Source of the DNA: Azadirachta indica
Taxonomy: Eukaryota > Streptophyta > Magnoliopsida > Sapindales > Meliaceae
Length of the DNA stretch: 64,000 nt
Assembly (NCBI GenBank): GCA_022749755.1
Contig: CM040448.1
Location: 5,702,481-5,766,480, forward strand
Reading direction: 5' to 3'
Shown here: one piece after another, positions 11,861 to 25,069 of the stretch
Layout: every line of letters begins with the position of its first letter
Position numbering within the stretch: position 1 is the first letter of the stretch
Translations under genes and position numbers: made by a program
The notes under the pieces: generated by a model
The model's database searches: none
What the model was told of the DNA's origin: nothing
What the model saw: only the letters and a program-made list of their open reading frames with translations

Positions 11861-14800
11861 AAGATATTATTAAAAAAGTGTTTTTGGGCAAAATGGTGAA
11901 GACGATAAAAAATGTGTTCATAATGGACCTTAATCTTAAGAAAAAGTAATTTCTTCATAAATTCATTCCTTCGATCTTATTGGTTTAAATAGTATTATAC
12001 TTTAATTCTTTTTCCTTATCTCTACAAGGAATGTTTTTTACTTCCACCTCTTAAAACAACTACATTAGCCACATGTTACTCATTAGGTGGTTTCATTTAT
12101 CTTTTTTTTAATTATTCGTCATATGTAATCTTATAATTAAACCATAGAAATTGCATTATCAACTTAAGGCCAAGTGTTAAACCCCCATGTTCTTATTAGT
12201 GATCTCCAAAGTTATTGTTAGGCCTAAGTGGTCCTTAAAACAACTTTCTAACACAAGTAGCCCTTAAAAACTTTTTGATGGAAAAGGGGCACAAAAAAGA
12301 TTAAGAGACTTATTTTCGTTTATTTCTATATAAAGACTATTTTTTTGTCTTTTCCTCAAATATATAAATTTTTTTTAAGAATAACACAGTCACTTGGGAC
12401 AACTTCACCTAAACAAGCTAATTTATCACCTCAGATAGCTTTATTTAGATGAGCTCATGAAGACTACATATTTTATGTAAGGGGTATTGGGCTAAGAACA
12501 TGTGACAACATTTTGGTTGTTCTATGTTTCTTGTTAAATTTTTATTTTAACACCTTTAAAATTAGATGGTAGAACAATATACTCCCTCTCTTAAGAAAAC
12601 ATGTTCAAATCCTGCCAATAACGGAATTTTTTATAATTTGTAGGTATCCCATCATATTTATTGTGAGAGTAAATATTCCTCCAATGTAATAATAAATTTC
12701 ACATTAAGTGCGTAGTTGTCAAGAATGTATCATAATTATTATTTTCATATATATATATATGCAATAATGGATTAGTTTTCCTAAAACCAACAAAGTAAAC
12801 ACACAACTCCTATATAATATTAAAATACTAAAATTATTATACACGTGACTTTTGGTTGTTAAAAGCCTCCACTCTATAGTACTACACATTTATATCTTTT
12901 TGATACATTAAATTTTACCTCTAATTAAAAGTTTCACGTCTAATAAGATAAATATTACATTTTACATTAATTAAAAATATAAAAATGATAATATAAACAT
13001 AATTACATAGAGCATAGAATTAATGGCATCAAATGAAAGGTTATGTAGAAAGCAATTTTTAGTACATAACATAAAATTAATTAATAATATAGTATTGTTG
13101 ACATCTATGGCATCGATATCAATTCAATATCATAGTTATTATTTAATTTTTCTTTATTAAAATTTTAATAGCATTACTGAAAATAATTTTCAAAATTAAT
13201 AATACATTTATTTACATGAATGATATTAATACTAATGTAATATTATATTATTTATTTTAATTCTAGAAATAATATAGAAGTAGCAAAAAACACATGAAAT
13301 ACGAGTAGAGTAGTTCACGGGCGGTGGTGGGGACGGCGGTGCGGGCCCACAGAGAGAAGTCTCGTGACTGGCGCGTGGGCCTCATTAGTCCGTTGGAAGC
13401 ATGCAATCCATTTAGCCCTACCATCCCTTTCTCATAACAAAACATAACCCAACACATCACACTCACATTTTTATTTTTTATTTTCTTGTATAAATATATT
13501 TATTTATTTTAATGCCAACATCATCAATTTGTAACATAAATTTTTTTAAAATAATTATTATAATTTGAATTTAATTTTTATATTATTATAATTTGAACGT
13601 ATGAACTTATATTTCATAAAATATGCACATATATAGCATAAATTTTATACATCCATAAATCTAAACAAAGACAAATTTAGATTGGATAATCTAATAAAAG
13701 CTTACAGCTTATTTTAAAATTTCTCTATTATCATAATTATCATTCTTAGTAAATATGTACCAACTAAAATTGATTAAATAAATGTACAATAATGTGACAT
13801 ACTCGTACTATTTAAGACTTTCTTATATAAATAAAGTTAATATCATTTGATATTGTAGTAATTTTACTGTAATTTAAAAGTAAAGTTAAATATATATATA
13901 TATATATATAAGTTAATTTAATTTCTTCCACATGAATATATAATTAAAATTCCATTTGAATATAGATTATATGGTTTTCAATGTGTAGGTGCATGGTCAC
14001 ATTAAATTTAGGTAAATATTTGGGTTGTTGGTCAATAAACTTCTAACACAATATACTAATGTTAAGAATTTTAAAATTTATTAAAAAATTCCAAAAAATA
14101 TTAAAAGTGTATGATGAATTTATTTTTATTTTTTTTATATATTATATATATTTTATGATAAGTTTTCAGATCTTTGTTTAATAGTAGTAATTATCATGTG
14201 GATAATAAAAAGAATACTACTATCTATCCCAATAGTTATCTCAAGTATATTAGAAATTTTATTAGTTAGATGATAAAATTAATTTATAACAAGTTTTAAA
14301 ATTCTCATTCACTTAATACATAAAAATTCAAATATTATAAATTAATTAAGTTTAAAAAAATTTAAGATTTAAATCTCATCCAGTCATGATGGAGTACCAT
14401 ATTTATAATTTGTATGAAAAAATAACATTGTAAATTGTAAAAATTTAACAATTTATGAATTTAACATGCATATATTTTGAAGAATTAATATTTTTTAACT
14501 TTACAAATATATTAATTATGGTATATTATTAGATTTAATTTCAATCATTAAAAATATTTAAATTCAACTATTTATAAATTGTGTAAATTTAAAACACTAT
14601 TAATTTGTTATCATATATATATATATATATATTATCATTTACTCCATTAGAATTAAATTTTGAATATTTGTACAAGTAGCATTAAATGAGACAACTCATT
14701 TATTAAATTGAAAAAACAGCTAATAATTGTGGGACAAAGTTTGCTATAAAAATAATGTAATTAAATGCTAGCCAAATTATTTAATTCATACAATAAATAA

Positions 14801-16440
14801 ATAAATTAATGTATTATTAATCCATGGAATACCCTTTTAATTTTTTGAAATATATGGATTACCGTAATTTAATAACACTAAATGATGATGAAAGATCATT
14901 AAATAAGTATACCCAAGAGGCTACCATATTTAGATTTTATTTTCACCAAATTAAAATTGACATTTTAATTATATTAACCTCTATTTATCTATAAAGTACT
15001 TTTTTATTACTATAATTATATATATATTTTAAATTTAATGATATAATATTTTTATCCAACCAGATAACTTATTCACCTTTACTTGATAATGGTTCTATCT
15101 CATAACATGTGAATTAAAAGTGACATCATTTTAAATCCCATTGTATTATTAGAAAATTAAGTAAAATTTTTTGATTCATTTTGAATTTAGTAATATTTGT
15201 ACTTATTTTACTTTAAAATTTCTTTTATTTTTAAAAAATAATTATTTTAGATAATTATAAGAAAATAATCGAAATTCCTTTGATGTGAATAAGATTGAAG
15301 TTTTTCTGTACCACCTCAACAAATCTAAATTTGGATATTTTATATTATGAATTTTTGTATTTTATACAATTATATCCTTCTCTATTCAATTTTAATTTTT
15401 TTTTAATTTTTTCATTTTTAAAATATTTATGAGATTTATATTAAAAATTAATTGTATAATTAAGATATTATTGTGATCAACCCGATTTCAAAATTCAACT
15501 GGCGAAGTCAAAACTACTGTGCTTCGTATGGCGTAACAGTGAATAGTAATAAGAGCCACCCAGCAAGTCAGCCGAATCCGTTAAACGAACAGAGAAATAA
15601 TATTTTCATCCCCAAACTTTTTTGAAATAACAAATAACGATAATATTTGTTCATTTTATGAATCTAATCCTAATAATTAGTGACAAATAAGCCTGGCGTA
15701 CACAAAAATAACATATTAATATCAATATATGAATCTATACATAAACTAATATTAAAACTTGTATTTTATATACAAAAGTTTAATTAGACAATTGATAATT
15801 AACATGAATATACAAATAAAGAATAATTAATTAATATTATATACTCAAAATATTTTAAGTTTTTAAGAGAATTAAATAGTTATATAAAAATCAAATTTAA
15901 TAACATTTTAATAATTTAAATTAATAAAAAAAGTTAACATATGTAATTGACTTAATAAACTTATAATTTATGTCAAACCAATTTTTTAAAAGTTAAACGG
16001 ATATGAGTCTGATACAAAATAAAAATTTTGAGTTAGGTTGGTATGATATGGTACAATTCGTAACATTTGTCACACAAGTTGAAAAAGCAAGTATACAAAA
16101 GAAAAAGATAGTAGGGGACTAGATGTTAATATTAAGTAAATCATGTCCTGATTTATAAATTTAGAGAATCTTGGGACAAAGTGTAAGTTTATCCCATTAA
16201 ACAAGCAGACAAATGAAGTGGAAGTGCGCAGATAGTGGTGGTGGTGGTGGGATTTAAAATTAAATATACTCAACCTATGAACAGTAAAACACTTTCTGTT
16301 TTCAAATCAAAGAAATTCCCCTAAAATTAAAAAAAATTAAAAAAAATTAAAATTAAAATTAAAATTAAAAAAAAAAAAAGAAAACAGCAGATAAACCACC
16401 ACCTATCTCTTAACTGAGAAAAAAAAGCCTATACTTGTCA
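11861..16440. other. Gene-less AT-rich stretch upstream of gene 1
   Basis: No gene supported. Contains (AT)n runs near 13.89-13.91 and 14.61-14.63 kb, a GC-rich patch at 13.31-13.41 kb, a second GC-richer patch at 15.48-15.60 kb and a GTG trinucleotide run near 16.24 kb. The open frames at 13263..13466 and 16070..16273 (both minus) match no family I know. Confidence 0.65.
13310..13410. other. GC-rich island in AT-rich DNA
   Basis: About 100 bases with clearly higher GC than anything within 2 kb, including GGCGGTGGTGGGGACGGCGG and GCGCGTGGGCC. It does not read as a known protein or RNA. It could be a leftover of a gene, a promoter remnant or an insertion. Confidence 0.5.
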
Positions 16441-16596
16441 TTTGCAGATAGTTACTTCGTCACTCTTTCTCTCTCTTTGCTTTCTTTCTCTCTTCCTGCC
16501 TTGTTCTTCAAACTTCAAACCCTAAGTATTATTTTTAAATTAAGAAGTTAAAAAAAAGAAGAATTGTTCTTTGGGTTGTTCAAGTTTTTCACTAAA

Positions 16597-16659
16597 ATGG
16601 GTGCACCAAACCAAGACCCAGATCACCAAACTGGTTTCACCCAAGGCCATGGAGTTTGA
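16597..16659 (+). promoter_or_regulatory. uORF 1 of gene 1 (20 codons)
   Basis: An ATG in a good context (A at -3, G at +4) opens a 20-residue frame ending in TGA, 35 bases before the main start. It lies downstream of a CT-rich stretch (16455-16500) typical of plant 5' leaders. It would be translated first by scanning ribosomes if the transcript begins upstream. Confidence 0.55.
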
Positions 16660-16708
16660 CCTAGTTTCTTCTTCACTTGCTATGCTTCTGCAAGATGGGG
16701 AAGGCTGA
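16649..16708 (+). promoter_or_regulatory. uORF 2 overlapping the gene 1 start
   Basis: A second upstream ATG (G at -3, G at +4) opens a 19-residue frame whose TGA lies past the main ATG at 16695, in another reading frame. Ribosomes using it would miss the main start, so it should lower or regulate expression. Confidence 0.5.
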
Positions 16709-19700
16709 GGAAGAGCAGAATCTTGCTGTTAATAATATTGAAGAAAATGTGGAGCCTAGAGTTTTGTGTGGGTGTGGTTGGATTTATAGGCTTGTTGGAT
16801 TAAAGTGCTTCTTGATGCTCTTCTTATCTCTTGCTGTTTTTCTCTCTGCTTTGTTTTGGTTGCCTCCGTTTCTTGGTTTTGCAGATCACAACGATCTGGA
16901 TCTTGATTCCAAGTTTAAAGGTAACACTTCTGCTTGCTTCTTTTATTTTATTTTATTTTTTCATGGGATTGTTCTGGTTTTTGTGTTCTAAGTATGTACA
17001 TTTTCAGATACACCTGGATCTGCTTTTTATTTTTTCCTTCTTTAAAATTTATTTTTGTTTTTTGGCTTGCGTTTGGTGCTTATTATTATTACTTACTATT
17101 TAGTTACTGACGAAATGTGGGATTCCAAAAGTGATGATTGTTTTATCATTCTCTGTTATTTTGAGTGATATATGCTGAATTTTTCAAAAGTTAGAATTAG
17201 ATGTTTGCGAAATTTGTTGTCGGTGGGAACGAGAGAGAGCGAGAGAGAGGAGTTAAGAAATTTTATATTTTCTTTTGGGTAATTGGGTTTAAATTTGCGG
17301 TAGAATATATAATATCAATTTTGTAATCTTCTGAATTTCTACGTTTGATGACGTTTGCAGATTTGGATGATTTGAAGCTACAATTTAGGAATTTATTTTA
17401 GATGCTAATTACTAGGAATATTAAAATTTTAAGGTTTTATTTTTTTTTTCTCAAATCTGATGTGGTTTATGTGTTTTATACGTCGGTAAGAAGTCAACCA
17501 AAATTTTAGTTCATGGAATTGCAACAAAAAGTTTTATTTTCCATTTTAAGTCAAAAAATCAAAGTTCTAGTGGCCTGATCCAATATATTTATGGAAAGGT
17601 TTTTTTCTTAATGATTCCATCTTATTTGGGTAATAAATGGTGGTTAGAGTTTCCAATTTTCGCTGAAGGTTAGAGGTCCTGCTATTAGCAAAGTTTGTGT
17701 CATTTGGTGGTAATTAGCCCAGTAGTTTGTGTTATTTCAGAACATTGTTCCAGTTTCTGCATGGCTTAAGGTATTTAATCAGGATTTAAGCTTGCAACCA
17801 TGCTGAAATGAATTCGTGGAGTTTGATTTTCGGGAGAGTTACTATCATAGAAACATTATTTCTTCTGTGTGGCCATATGAAAAGTTACCCTTAACTTACT
17901 CAAGGCCAAGTTTTCAACAAGGCGTGGATGGAAGGAGTTGAAAATATCAGATGGTTTTGTATGGAATAATTTACATTGCAGTTTATTGATCAAAAAGCTA
18001 CTGTTTATGGTATTGTTGAGTGTGGTAATTTGTTTTTTGGTACCATCCCTAGTGAGGATGCTCTCTTTTTCTCTTTGTTGCTGCCGGGGGCATTTATACT
18101 TTGCATTAAATGTATTAAATTCATTTGACATAATTGATTCTGTATAATCGTTTTTGATTACTGCCCAAAAATGGTTAAACTTTTATTTTAGAGTTTTCAA
18201 TTGATTCTGTATAATCATTTTGATTACTGCCCAAAAGTGGTTAAATTTTTATTTCAGAGTTTCCTCATTGTTTTGTAAATAAAGATATTGTGAATCAATT
18301 GAATGAACCTGAATGCATGTCAAGAAGTGAAGTGGGACACTGTAATCTAGTTGTGAAGGATTAATGATAAATATTGACGAAGTTGACAGTGTTTAATAGA
18401 TAATTTGTCAGTATTTCTGCCATTTCGAAAATTGTTGAGATTTTTATTTATCTCAAGCATTTATATTATTTTCACAGTTCACTTCTTAACATGGGAGTGA
18501 GATCAGACATGGATGTACGACATCTAAGTTGTATCACTCTGGATAGAGCTCACTGCTACATATTAGCAGATTTAGCTCCCTCTCATTACGCATGTACAAC
18601 CTAGACTGAAATTGAATTGAAGATTTCCCGTCACTCAAGGCATTGAGATCAATTATTAGCTTCTGAATTATCATACTGTGAAACTTATATTCTTTGGAGT
18701 GTTGTATGGATGCATTGTTGTTGCGTTCTATATTGAAAATTTAGGTTCCTCAGCTTTGTGCTGTGGTTTGGGGGCATGAGCCGAAGTGGGGCCATTTTAA
18801 TTTATATATTTTTCCTATTTTTCGTCTTACCATATTTGAAGTTTGTTAGTAAGAAGCATTAGTGTTTTGATGTTGGAGAGATGCTTCGAGACTCATGAAA
18901 TCGTGAATTAACTTTTTTTTGGAGGGGGAAAAGAAAGTGAAAATTACTGTTTGGAAAGATAATAGATTACTTCTGAAGATTATTAGATAATCTTCTTGAA
19001 TGTATTAGCTTCTCCATTGACCTTGAAGATGATATCCTGAAATTTTCAATTGCTCTCTTTTGCACTCAAAGATCAATCTATTTGTGGTTAAATGATCTGG
19101 ACCAAGTAGCGGATGATAGGCCATAGGTGATTGAACGCCTTGGTATTTGATTATGTGCAATGCTTGTTATAATGACGCTAATATTTATTGATGCAGATCA
19201 TGGTATTGTTGCAAGTTTCAATATTGAGAAGCCGGTTTCTTTTATTAAAGACAATATCTTGCAACTTGAGTATGACATTTTTGATGAGATAGGCGCTCCA
19301 ACCACCAAAGTATTTATTCTCTCAGTCCTTTTGTTTTTCACTGTTCACCATTTTTTTTCTACCCCTATGTTGACTTGTTTAACTTTGACCAGGTGGTTAT
19401 ATTGTCTCTAGATCCTATAGCTAGATCAAACATAACAAAGGTGGTGTTTGGGGTTGATCCAGATCCAAAAAATTCAAAAATATCTTTACCTTCTGAAAGT
19501 TTGATTCGATCATCATTTGTATCTTTGGTTACAAAACAAACATTCCTTCGCTTGACTACATCCTTGTTTGGCAACCCGTTCTTTTTTGAGGTACTGAAAT
19601 TCCCTGGAGGAATTACTGTGATTCCTACACAGAGTGCGTTTCTTCTGCAGAAAGTGCAAATCCTTTTCAACTTTACCTTGAACTTTTCTATTTATCAAAT

Positions 19701-21144
19701 ACAAGAAAATTTCAATGAACTGACAAGCCAGCTGAAGTTGGGACTGCATCTGACTCCCTATGAGGTTTGGCAATCTTTGCTTAATCATCTATTATTTTTG
19801 TTTTATATTGCTGTTTCGGCGGTTCCAATTGTACGCATATCTTTGAGTTTATATGTGAGAATCATTACCTAATGAGGAAAAAAGTTCTACTTTTTGTAGC
19901 TTTATTTTACTGTTTTTATTTGGTCAATGCAGAATTTGTACATAAGCTTGTCTAATTCCAAAGGGTCAACGGTGGCTCCACCCACAATTGTTCAGTCGTC
20001 TGTTCTTTTAGCAGTTGGGAATACTCCCTCAATGCCGAGGTTGAAGCAGTTGGCTCAGACCATCACCGGTTCTCATTCAAAAAACCTTGGGCTGAATAAC
20101 ACTGTATTTGGTAGGGTGAAGCAAGTTCGTCTTTCATCTATCTTGCAACACTCCCTCCATGGTGGCAATAGTGATGGGACACCTTCTCCTGCTCCGCTGC
20201 CTCACCCCCACCACCATCATCACCACCACCACCACCATCACCATCATCATCACCACACTGACGAGCTAGCTCCTGCAACTTCACCTGCACCTGCAAGCCA
20301 GAGAAGTGCACCTGCAGCTCACACAGGTGCACCTGCACCCAATGATAGGCCACCTGCCCATGGGAAAAGTTCACCCGCACCTCAGAAAAGCTATGAGGCA
20401 AAGCCTCCTGGCTGTCGAAATGGGAATAAAAACGGGTTTAAAGGGAAGGCTGGAAAGCGGCCACGTTTAGCCCCTACTGTTGCTCCAAGAATTTCTCCTC
20501 ACTATTTTGCCCCCTCACCAAAAGCACATGTAGCTCCACCGACTCCTGTGCATGCACCTATCCCCCGCTCAATTCCTGCATCTAGTCCTTTGCCAAATGT
20601 AGTCTTTGCACATGCCCGGCCGCCTTCAAAGAGTAGTTCAGATGGAAAGCTTTCTGACAAAGCACCGTCAGTTTCACCATCTCCTTCATCATGTGAGTAT
20701 CTTTAATATTCTTACATTGGTACTCCAAATATTTTGAATATGTTCTGATATTCTTATCAAAAGAAATATTTTCAATATTTCTGATACAATTCATTTCATG
20801 GAATCGCTTTTTGAGGGATTTCATATGTAATCATCTATGCAATGATGATTAGTTCTGGTTCTCTTATCATTTGCTTCATTTCTAAAGGCTCTGTGGCTGA
20901 TGAAGGCATTAGATTGGTCAATTTGATATTGATCCATGTTTCCAATATTCATTCTCTTTGTTCATTGTAACTTTAAATTTTGCCTGAAGACTTGCAGTTC
21001 AAATTATTTTTGGTATCTATCAGCATCAGAACTCAAAACTTAGTGGATAATAATTGTGGTACACTTTTTTTTGCAGCTTGTGCGGGGCGTACAACTGTTC
21101 AATTGGCATTCTCACTCTTGTTAGCTATTGTATTACATTTATAA
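16695..21144 (+). CDS. Membrane-anchored His/Pro-rich plant protein (DUF7036-like)
   Basis: Five exons read as 512 residues: 16695..16920, 19197..19309, 19393..19764, 19933..20692 and 21077..21144. All junctions are GT-AG and all phases close. The start chosen is the ATG before GKAEEEQ, in a strong context. An N-terminal acidic cytosolic-like segment is followed by a Cys-rich stretch and a hydrophobic helix at about residues 39-56. A folded region of about 190 residues follows (exons 2-3 and early exon 4). After that come 16 consecutive histidines (about 330-345), Pro/Ala-rich repeats with SPAP and GAPAP units, a basic patch, and a 16-residue hydrophobic C-terminal tail. The tail could be a second membrane helix or a GPI-type signal. 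It resembles an uncharacterised plant transmembrane family annotated as DUF7036 or 'histidine-rich'; the molecular function is unknown. The His run uses mixed CAC/CAT codons. A metal-binding role would be speculation. Confidence 0.85.
18132..18266 (+). repeat. 67-bp tandem duplication in intron 1 of gene 1
   Basis: Two adjacent copies start with TTGATTCTGTATAATC, run through GATTACTGCCCAAAA and end near TTAGAGTTT/TCAGAGTTT. They differ at few positions, so the duplication is fairly recent. It lies in the 2.3-kb first intron. Confidence 0.85.
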
Positions 21145-24100
21145 CAGCAAAGGTGAAACGACTTATTTCCTAGTTAAAGTTACTTCTCTGATATTTGAGG
21201 GAATCAATTGTACGTCTCAAATTTAAATGAACCGGATAAATTGGGGGAGCTTTGTAAGTGGGAGCAACGCAAAAGGGCGTGCTTCACATCTGAGTGGATA
21301 TATGTTTTTGTGCATGTAAATATTTGATAAAAAGAACTCAACCTGGCAGATGCATTATCAGGTCAAAGTCACAGAGGTGGCAGGCCTTTGTTTATGTGCA
21401 ATACTGCTGTTTTGTGTATTCTCTTCTGCCAAAATGTAAGAGGATAAAACATAAGAGAAATGTATCACATCACCTTTTTGTTCTCATCCTTTATAGGCCA
21501 ATCAGGTATGAAATTTTGACCTTAAATTGTCATTCTCTTTCTCCATTTTGGCTTGTTTAAACACAAGAAGCAGATCCTGATCTTTATATTGTGGACTGTA
21601 TCTTAACTATCCAATATATGATTATTATCTATCTTATCTTCTGTTAATATCTTACTGTTCTTATTCTCATGATTACCAAAACAATAGGAACATATGCTCA
21701 CAGAACAGTATAAAGGTGCAATATGAAATGATTTTGTAAGGTTTATAACCATTGCTTCAAGTTTTTACTTTTTCATCTCTCATATTCTGTTATATTGTGG
21801 ATTTATTTTTTTTTTTTCATATTTGTTTTGGCGTGAATGGTGGGTTTGGAGAAGGTACATGGTAGTTGGGTGTTTGGTGGATAGGGTACCATCTAGATTT
21901 GATATATTTTTGATGGTCATGGAAAGATGAGTGCAAATATTGAATTGTTGTGTCATTCTTGGTCTCAGCTGTCAAAATTTGAGATCTTTGGTTGCTCTGG
22001 AATTGGTCCCAAGTTAATTTATTTTAGTCACTTCACACTTTGGGAGGGGTGGGGTTGTCTTGGTTGATTCTTTATTTCTACATCTACATCTCTGCTTTCT
22101 GCTTATCTACTAACATTCACTGTTGTCTTTTGATTGCAATAATTATGCCCTTGATATTTTGTAACTGTTGTTTAGTTATATGTCTGATAAGTATGAGTTA
22201 TCCCCAAATTTTATTTTTAGAAATAAGTAATTTGAATTCCTTTTATCTTCAATGAAACTTGTTCTTTTATGCTTTTCAAAAGGTCTCTTGAGGTAGTACA
22301 AAAGGTTATATGGATTCAAATTCCTCTCACACCAGATTGGATTAGGGTAAGATTTGGTTTGTTTTAGAGAATTCTTTAAACCCACAAAAAGTTATTGCTA
22401 ATAGCTGGCAATCTTGTTTTTGTACAAAGGTAGTTTGATATGCAAGGTATCATATTCTCTTATGATCAGCTTTGATGAGCTGTTCATGTTTAAAAACTTT
22501 ATTTTATCACTTGTGTACTATATTCCTGACACATTATCTAGTTATTTATACACACACTTTTGGCATAGATCCCTTAAGTCTTAAAAGTTTATTCATATTT
22601 TTTTTTTTTTAGTATGAGGTAAAATTAAGATGTTTTAAAGTTGTTTGTTTTTTAACTAATAAAAATGTAGATAATTGTGTCTAAATAAAATAAGTTCAAA
22701 TTTTTTGCTTACCATTGAAGTTTGAAATTAGAATATGTTTTTTAATTGTAATGAACTAAAATATCTTTTTAAGTTTTATTTATTTTTGAATTTGTATGGA
22801 GTTTATTTTAGTTATTTATAAAGATGGGTGGGCAAAATTATTAATTTTTACATATTTATTTTGAGACTATTAATTCATTCAGATTTATTCAAATTTGAAA
22901 TCTGAATATTAAAAGAACAAACGAAGCTCTGGTATATGCTTGAAAGTTTTTACTTGGAATTAATTTTAAAGATAAGAATATATTAGTTTTAAGTAATTGT
23001 TTTTTATTTAAATTTATTGTAATTTTAAAATTATAATATCTCAATTTGACTATTAAAAATTATTGTGTACAATTTACTAAATCTTAAAAGCATGGCAAAT
23101 TAAAAAAAAAAATTAATGTTTATTTTAGTCATTTTCCACTTTTGGGGTGATATCTTGTGTGAAAATTAAGCTAGAACTAAGAAAGAAGATCTTTTGCTCC
23201 ATTCCTAAGTAACTCATAAATGATTTGTCTTTTGAAGTCTTAAGTTGAGGGATGAAAGCTGGTACTTCAACATACAAGGAAATTTATCCAAAATACAAAT
23301 AACTAAAAGCAAACAAATGTACATTATTCTTAAAGAACCACTTTTTAAATCAATTTTTCTAAAACAATCACATTGAAATTTTTTGTTTTCGGTCAAAGAT
23401 CAAATATTTGGATGGAAATATCCTCATACATATTACCATCAAAATATAGTTTGAGTGCAAATTCAAAACAGATATTTGTTTGTACAAACTTTAAACTAAC
23501 ATTTATTTCGAGTTTGTATTTAAAATGAGTATTAGTTTCGGGTGCAAAGAGTTTGTATTGTGACGCTTATTTTGAATTTGTATTCAAAACTGACACTTGT
23601 TTTGAGTTTGTGTTCGAAAGGAATACTAGTTTTGAATACAAAGAGTTTGTGCTCGAAACTAACACTTTATCAAGTTTGTATTCAAAACATATTAGTTTCA
23701 TGTTATATTTGAAACAAACAATTACTTTGAACAAATCATATACTGAACATGCTCAAAAGTTGGGTTTTTGAAGGGTTAAAAAGTAGGGTTTCGAGTGCAT
23801 TGCAAAGTAGTAAGTGTTGCTGACCTTTTTTTGGCAATATGGCTGTTGGAGCATTTTGGACCAAATTTTTGTTGTTTGGTTAAAGATGGAAAAACATTTT
23901 CATTAAGATTATTTTTGAAAATTGCCTTTGAAATGTGGCTAGAAAGGAAAATTTTTCTCATTCTTATGGGATTGATTAAAATACATCAATATAACATTAA
24001 ATGTGCTTGTTTTTTGAATTTGGTGTTATATGCTTCAATTTTTATGTTATGTACTTTGAGTTATAAAGTCTTAAAAGTTTATTTAAATTTCAAATTTTAC

Positions 24101-24300
24101 TATAAAATTTCAATGTTTTCATAATTTGCATTATCAAAAAAAGATGTGATAATACATCTAATTTATTGTAGCTACATCAAATCTTTTTATGTTAAATTAA
24201 TATTAAATGAATAAAGTAACAATCTATTTTTTTTTAAATTGTTATTTAAAGTCTTATTGAAACTTATTAAAGTTATTAAAGTTAAGATTAATAATATTTA
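21145..24300. other. 3' region of gene 1 and gene-less interval
   Basis: The first few hundred bases are the probable 3' UTR of gene 1. The rest is AT-rich with no supported gene. The open frames at 21294, 22040 and 23795 show no family features. A degenerate short-period repeat lies at 23440-23735. Confidence 0.6.
23440..23735 (+). repeat. Degenerate short-period repeat around GAGTTTGTATTCAAAA
   Basis: The unit (GAGTTTGT(A/G)TTC)(AAAAC/GAAA) followed by (AC)TA(AC)TAGTTT-like sequence recurs about six to seven times with spacing of roughly 35-55 bases. The translation of one frame (EFVFKTDTCFEFVFER) looks protein-like only because of the repeat. There is no evidence it is coding. Confidence 0.65.
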
Positions 24301-24697
24301 GGGTTTATTTGATATAACTTTTCAAATAAAATTTTTTGAAATAAACATTTTACTAGTAGAGCTTTTAGTAAAAGTTGAATAATCATTTGATTGTTACAAA
24401 TAACTTTTGAGAAAATTTAACTAATTACTTTAATAAACAAATTTTTAATGTTCTATTTTAAAGGAATAACGTAAAATTTTTAAAATAAAATAAGGGTATT
24501 TTAAACAATTTATCTATTAAAAAAGTTAGAGAAATTCTATTGTCAAAAGTTTAAATTTTGGCTTATTCTAGTAGAAGGAAAACAGTTTTTTTAATTTTTA
24601 AATCTATAATATCAATTAAATAACATTAAAAAATTTAAAAAGACTTTTATCATTAAAAAATCTTCTTGACCAATGAAAAAATCAAACCAAATAAGCA
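24301..24697. mobile_element. hAT-type MITE with target-site duplication
   Basis: The left end GGGTTTATTTGATATAACTTT matches the reverse complement of the right end (CAAATAAGCA at 24688-24697, continuing inward through AAATCAAAC). The 8 bases before the element (AATATTTA) match the 8 bases after it (CATATTTA) with one difference. Terminal inverted repeats of the GGxTTTGTTTGGT type, an 8-bp duplication, about 400 bp length and no gene are what non-autonomous hAT elements show. Confidence 0.7.
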
Positions 24698-25069
24698 CAT
24701 ATTTAATTAGTTTTAAACTCACAATAGTCATGTTCAATATACTACGTATATATATGTAAGATTGCATTTCAATATTTAAGAAAAATAATTTATTATATAA
24801 ATAGAAAAATTAAATTCTTACATCATGAAATACTTATTTATTATGAATAAGTTATTTATATCTTCATTATTTGCATCTCATGTTTACTACATAAATCACA
24901 AACTTTACAAATAAAAGACAATGAAATTTGTTCAAAATAATATATAATTAAATAAATGTTATTAAGTTTAAAAAATTATTAAATGACTTATTTATCTTTT
25001 TATTTTAAAAATATGAAGTACCATAACACCCCCACTTGTGTTTGGTACAAATATTTAGAGCACTTAAGG
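24698..25069. other. AT-rich spacer
   Basis: Nothing supportable seen in this stretch. Confidence 0.6.

Noticed and set aside
13263..13466. 67-residue minus-strand frame as a small gene
   Set aside because: Composition follows the local GC-rich patch; no domain or conserved motif was recognised.
19365..19788. Minus-strand open frames overlapping gene 1 exon 3
   Set aside because: They are antisense to a well-supported exon, have no family features and no start context.
23553..23771. Repetitive peptide FEFVFxTDT as a repeat protein
   Set aside because: The periodicity comes from a degenerate DNA repeat, and the frame is short with no conserved start.
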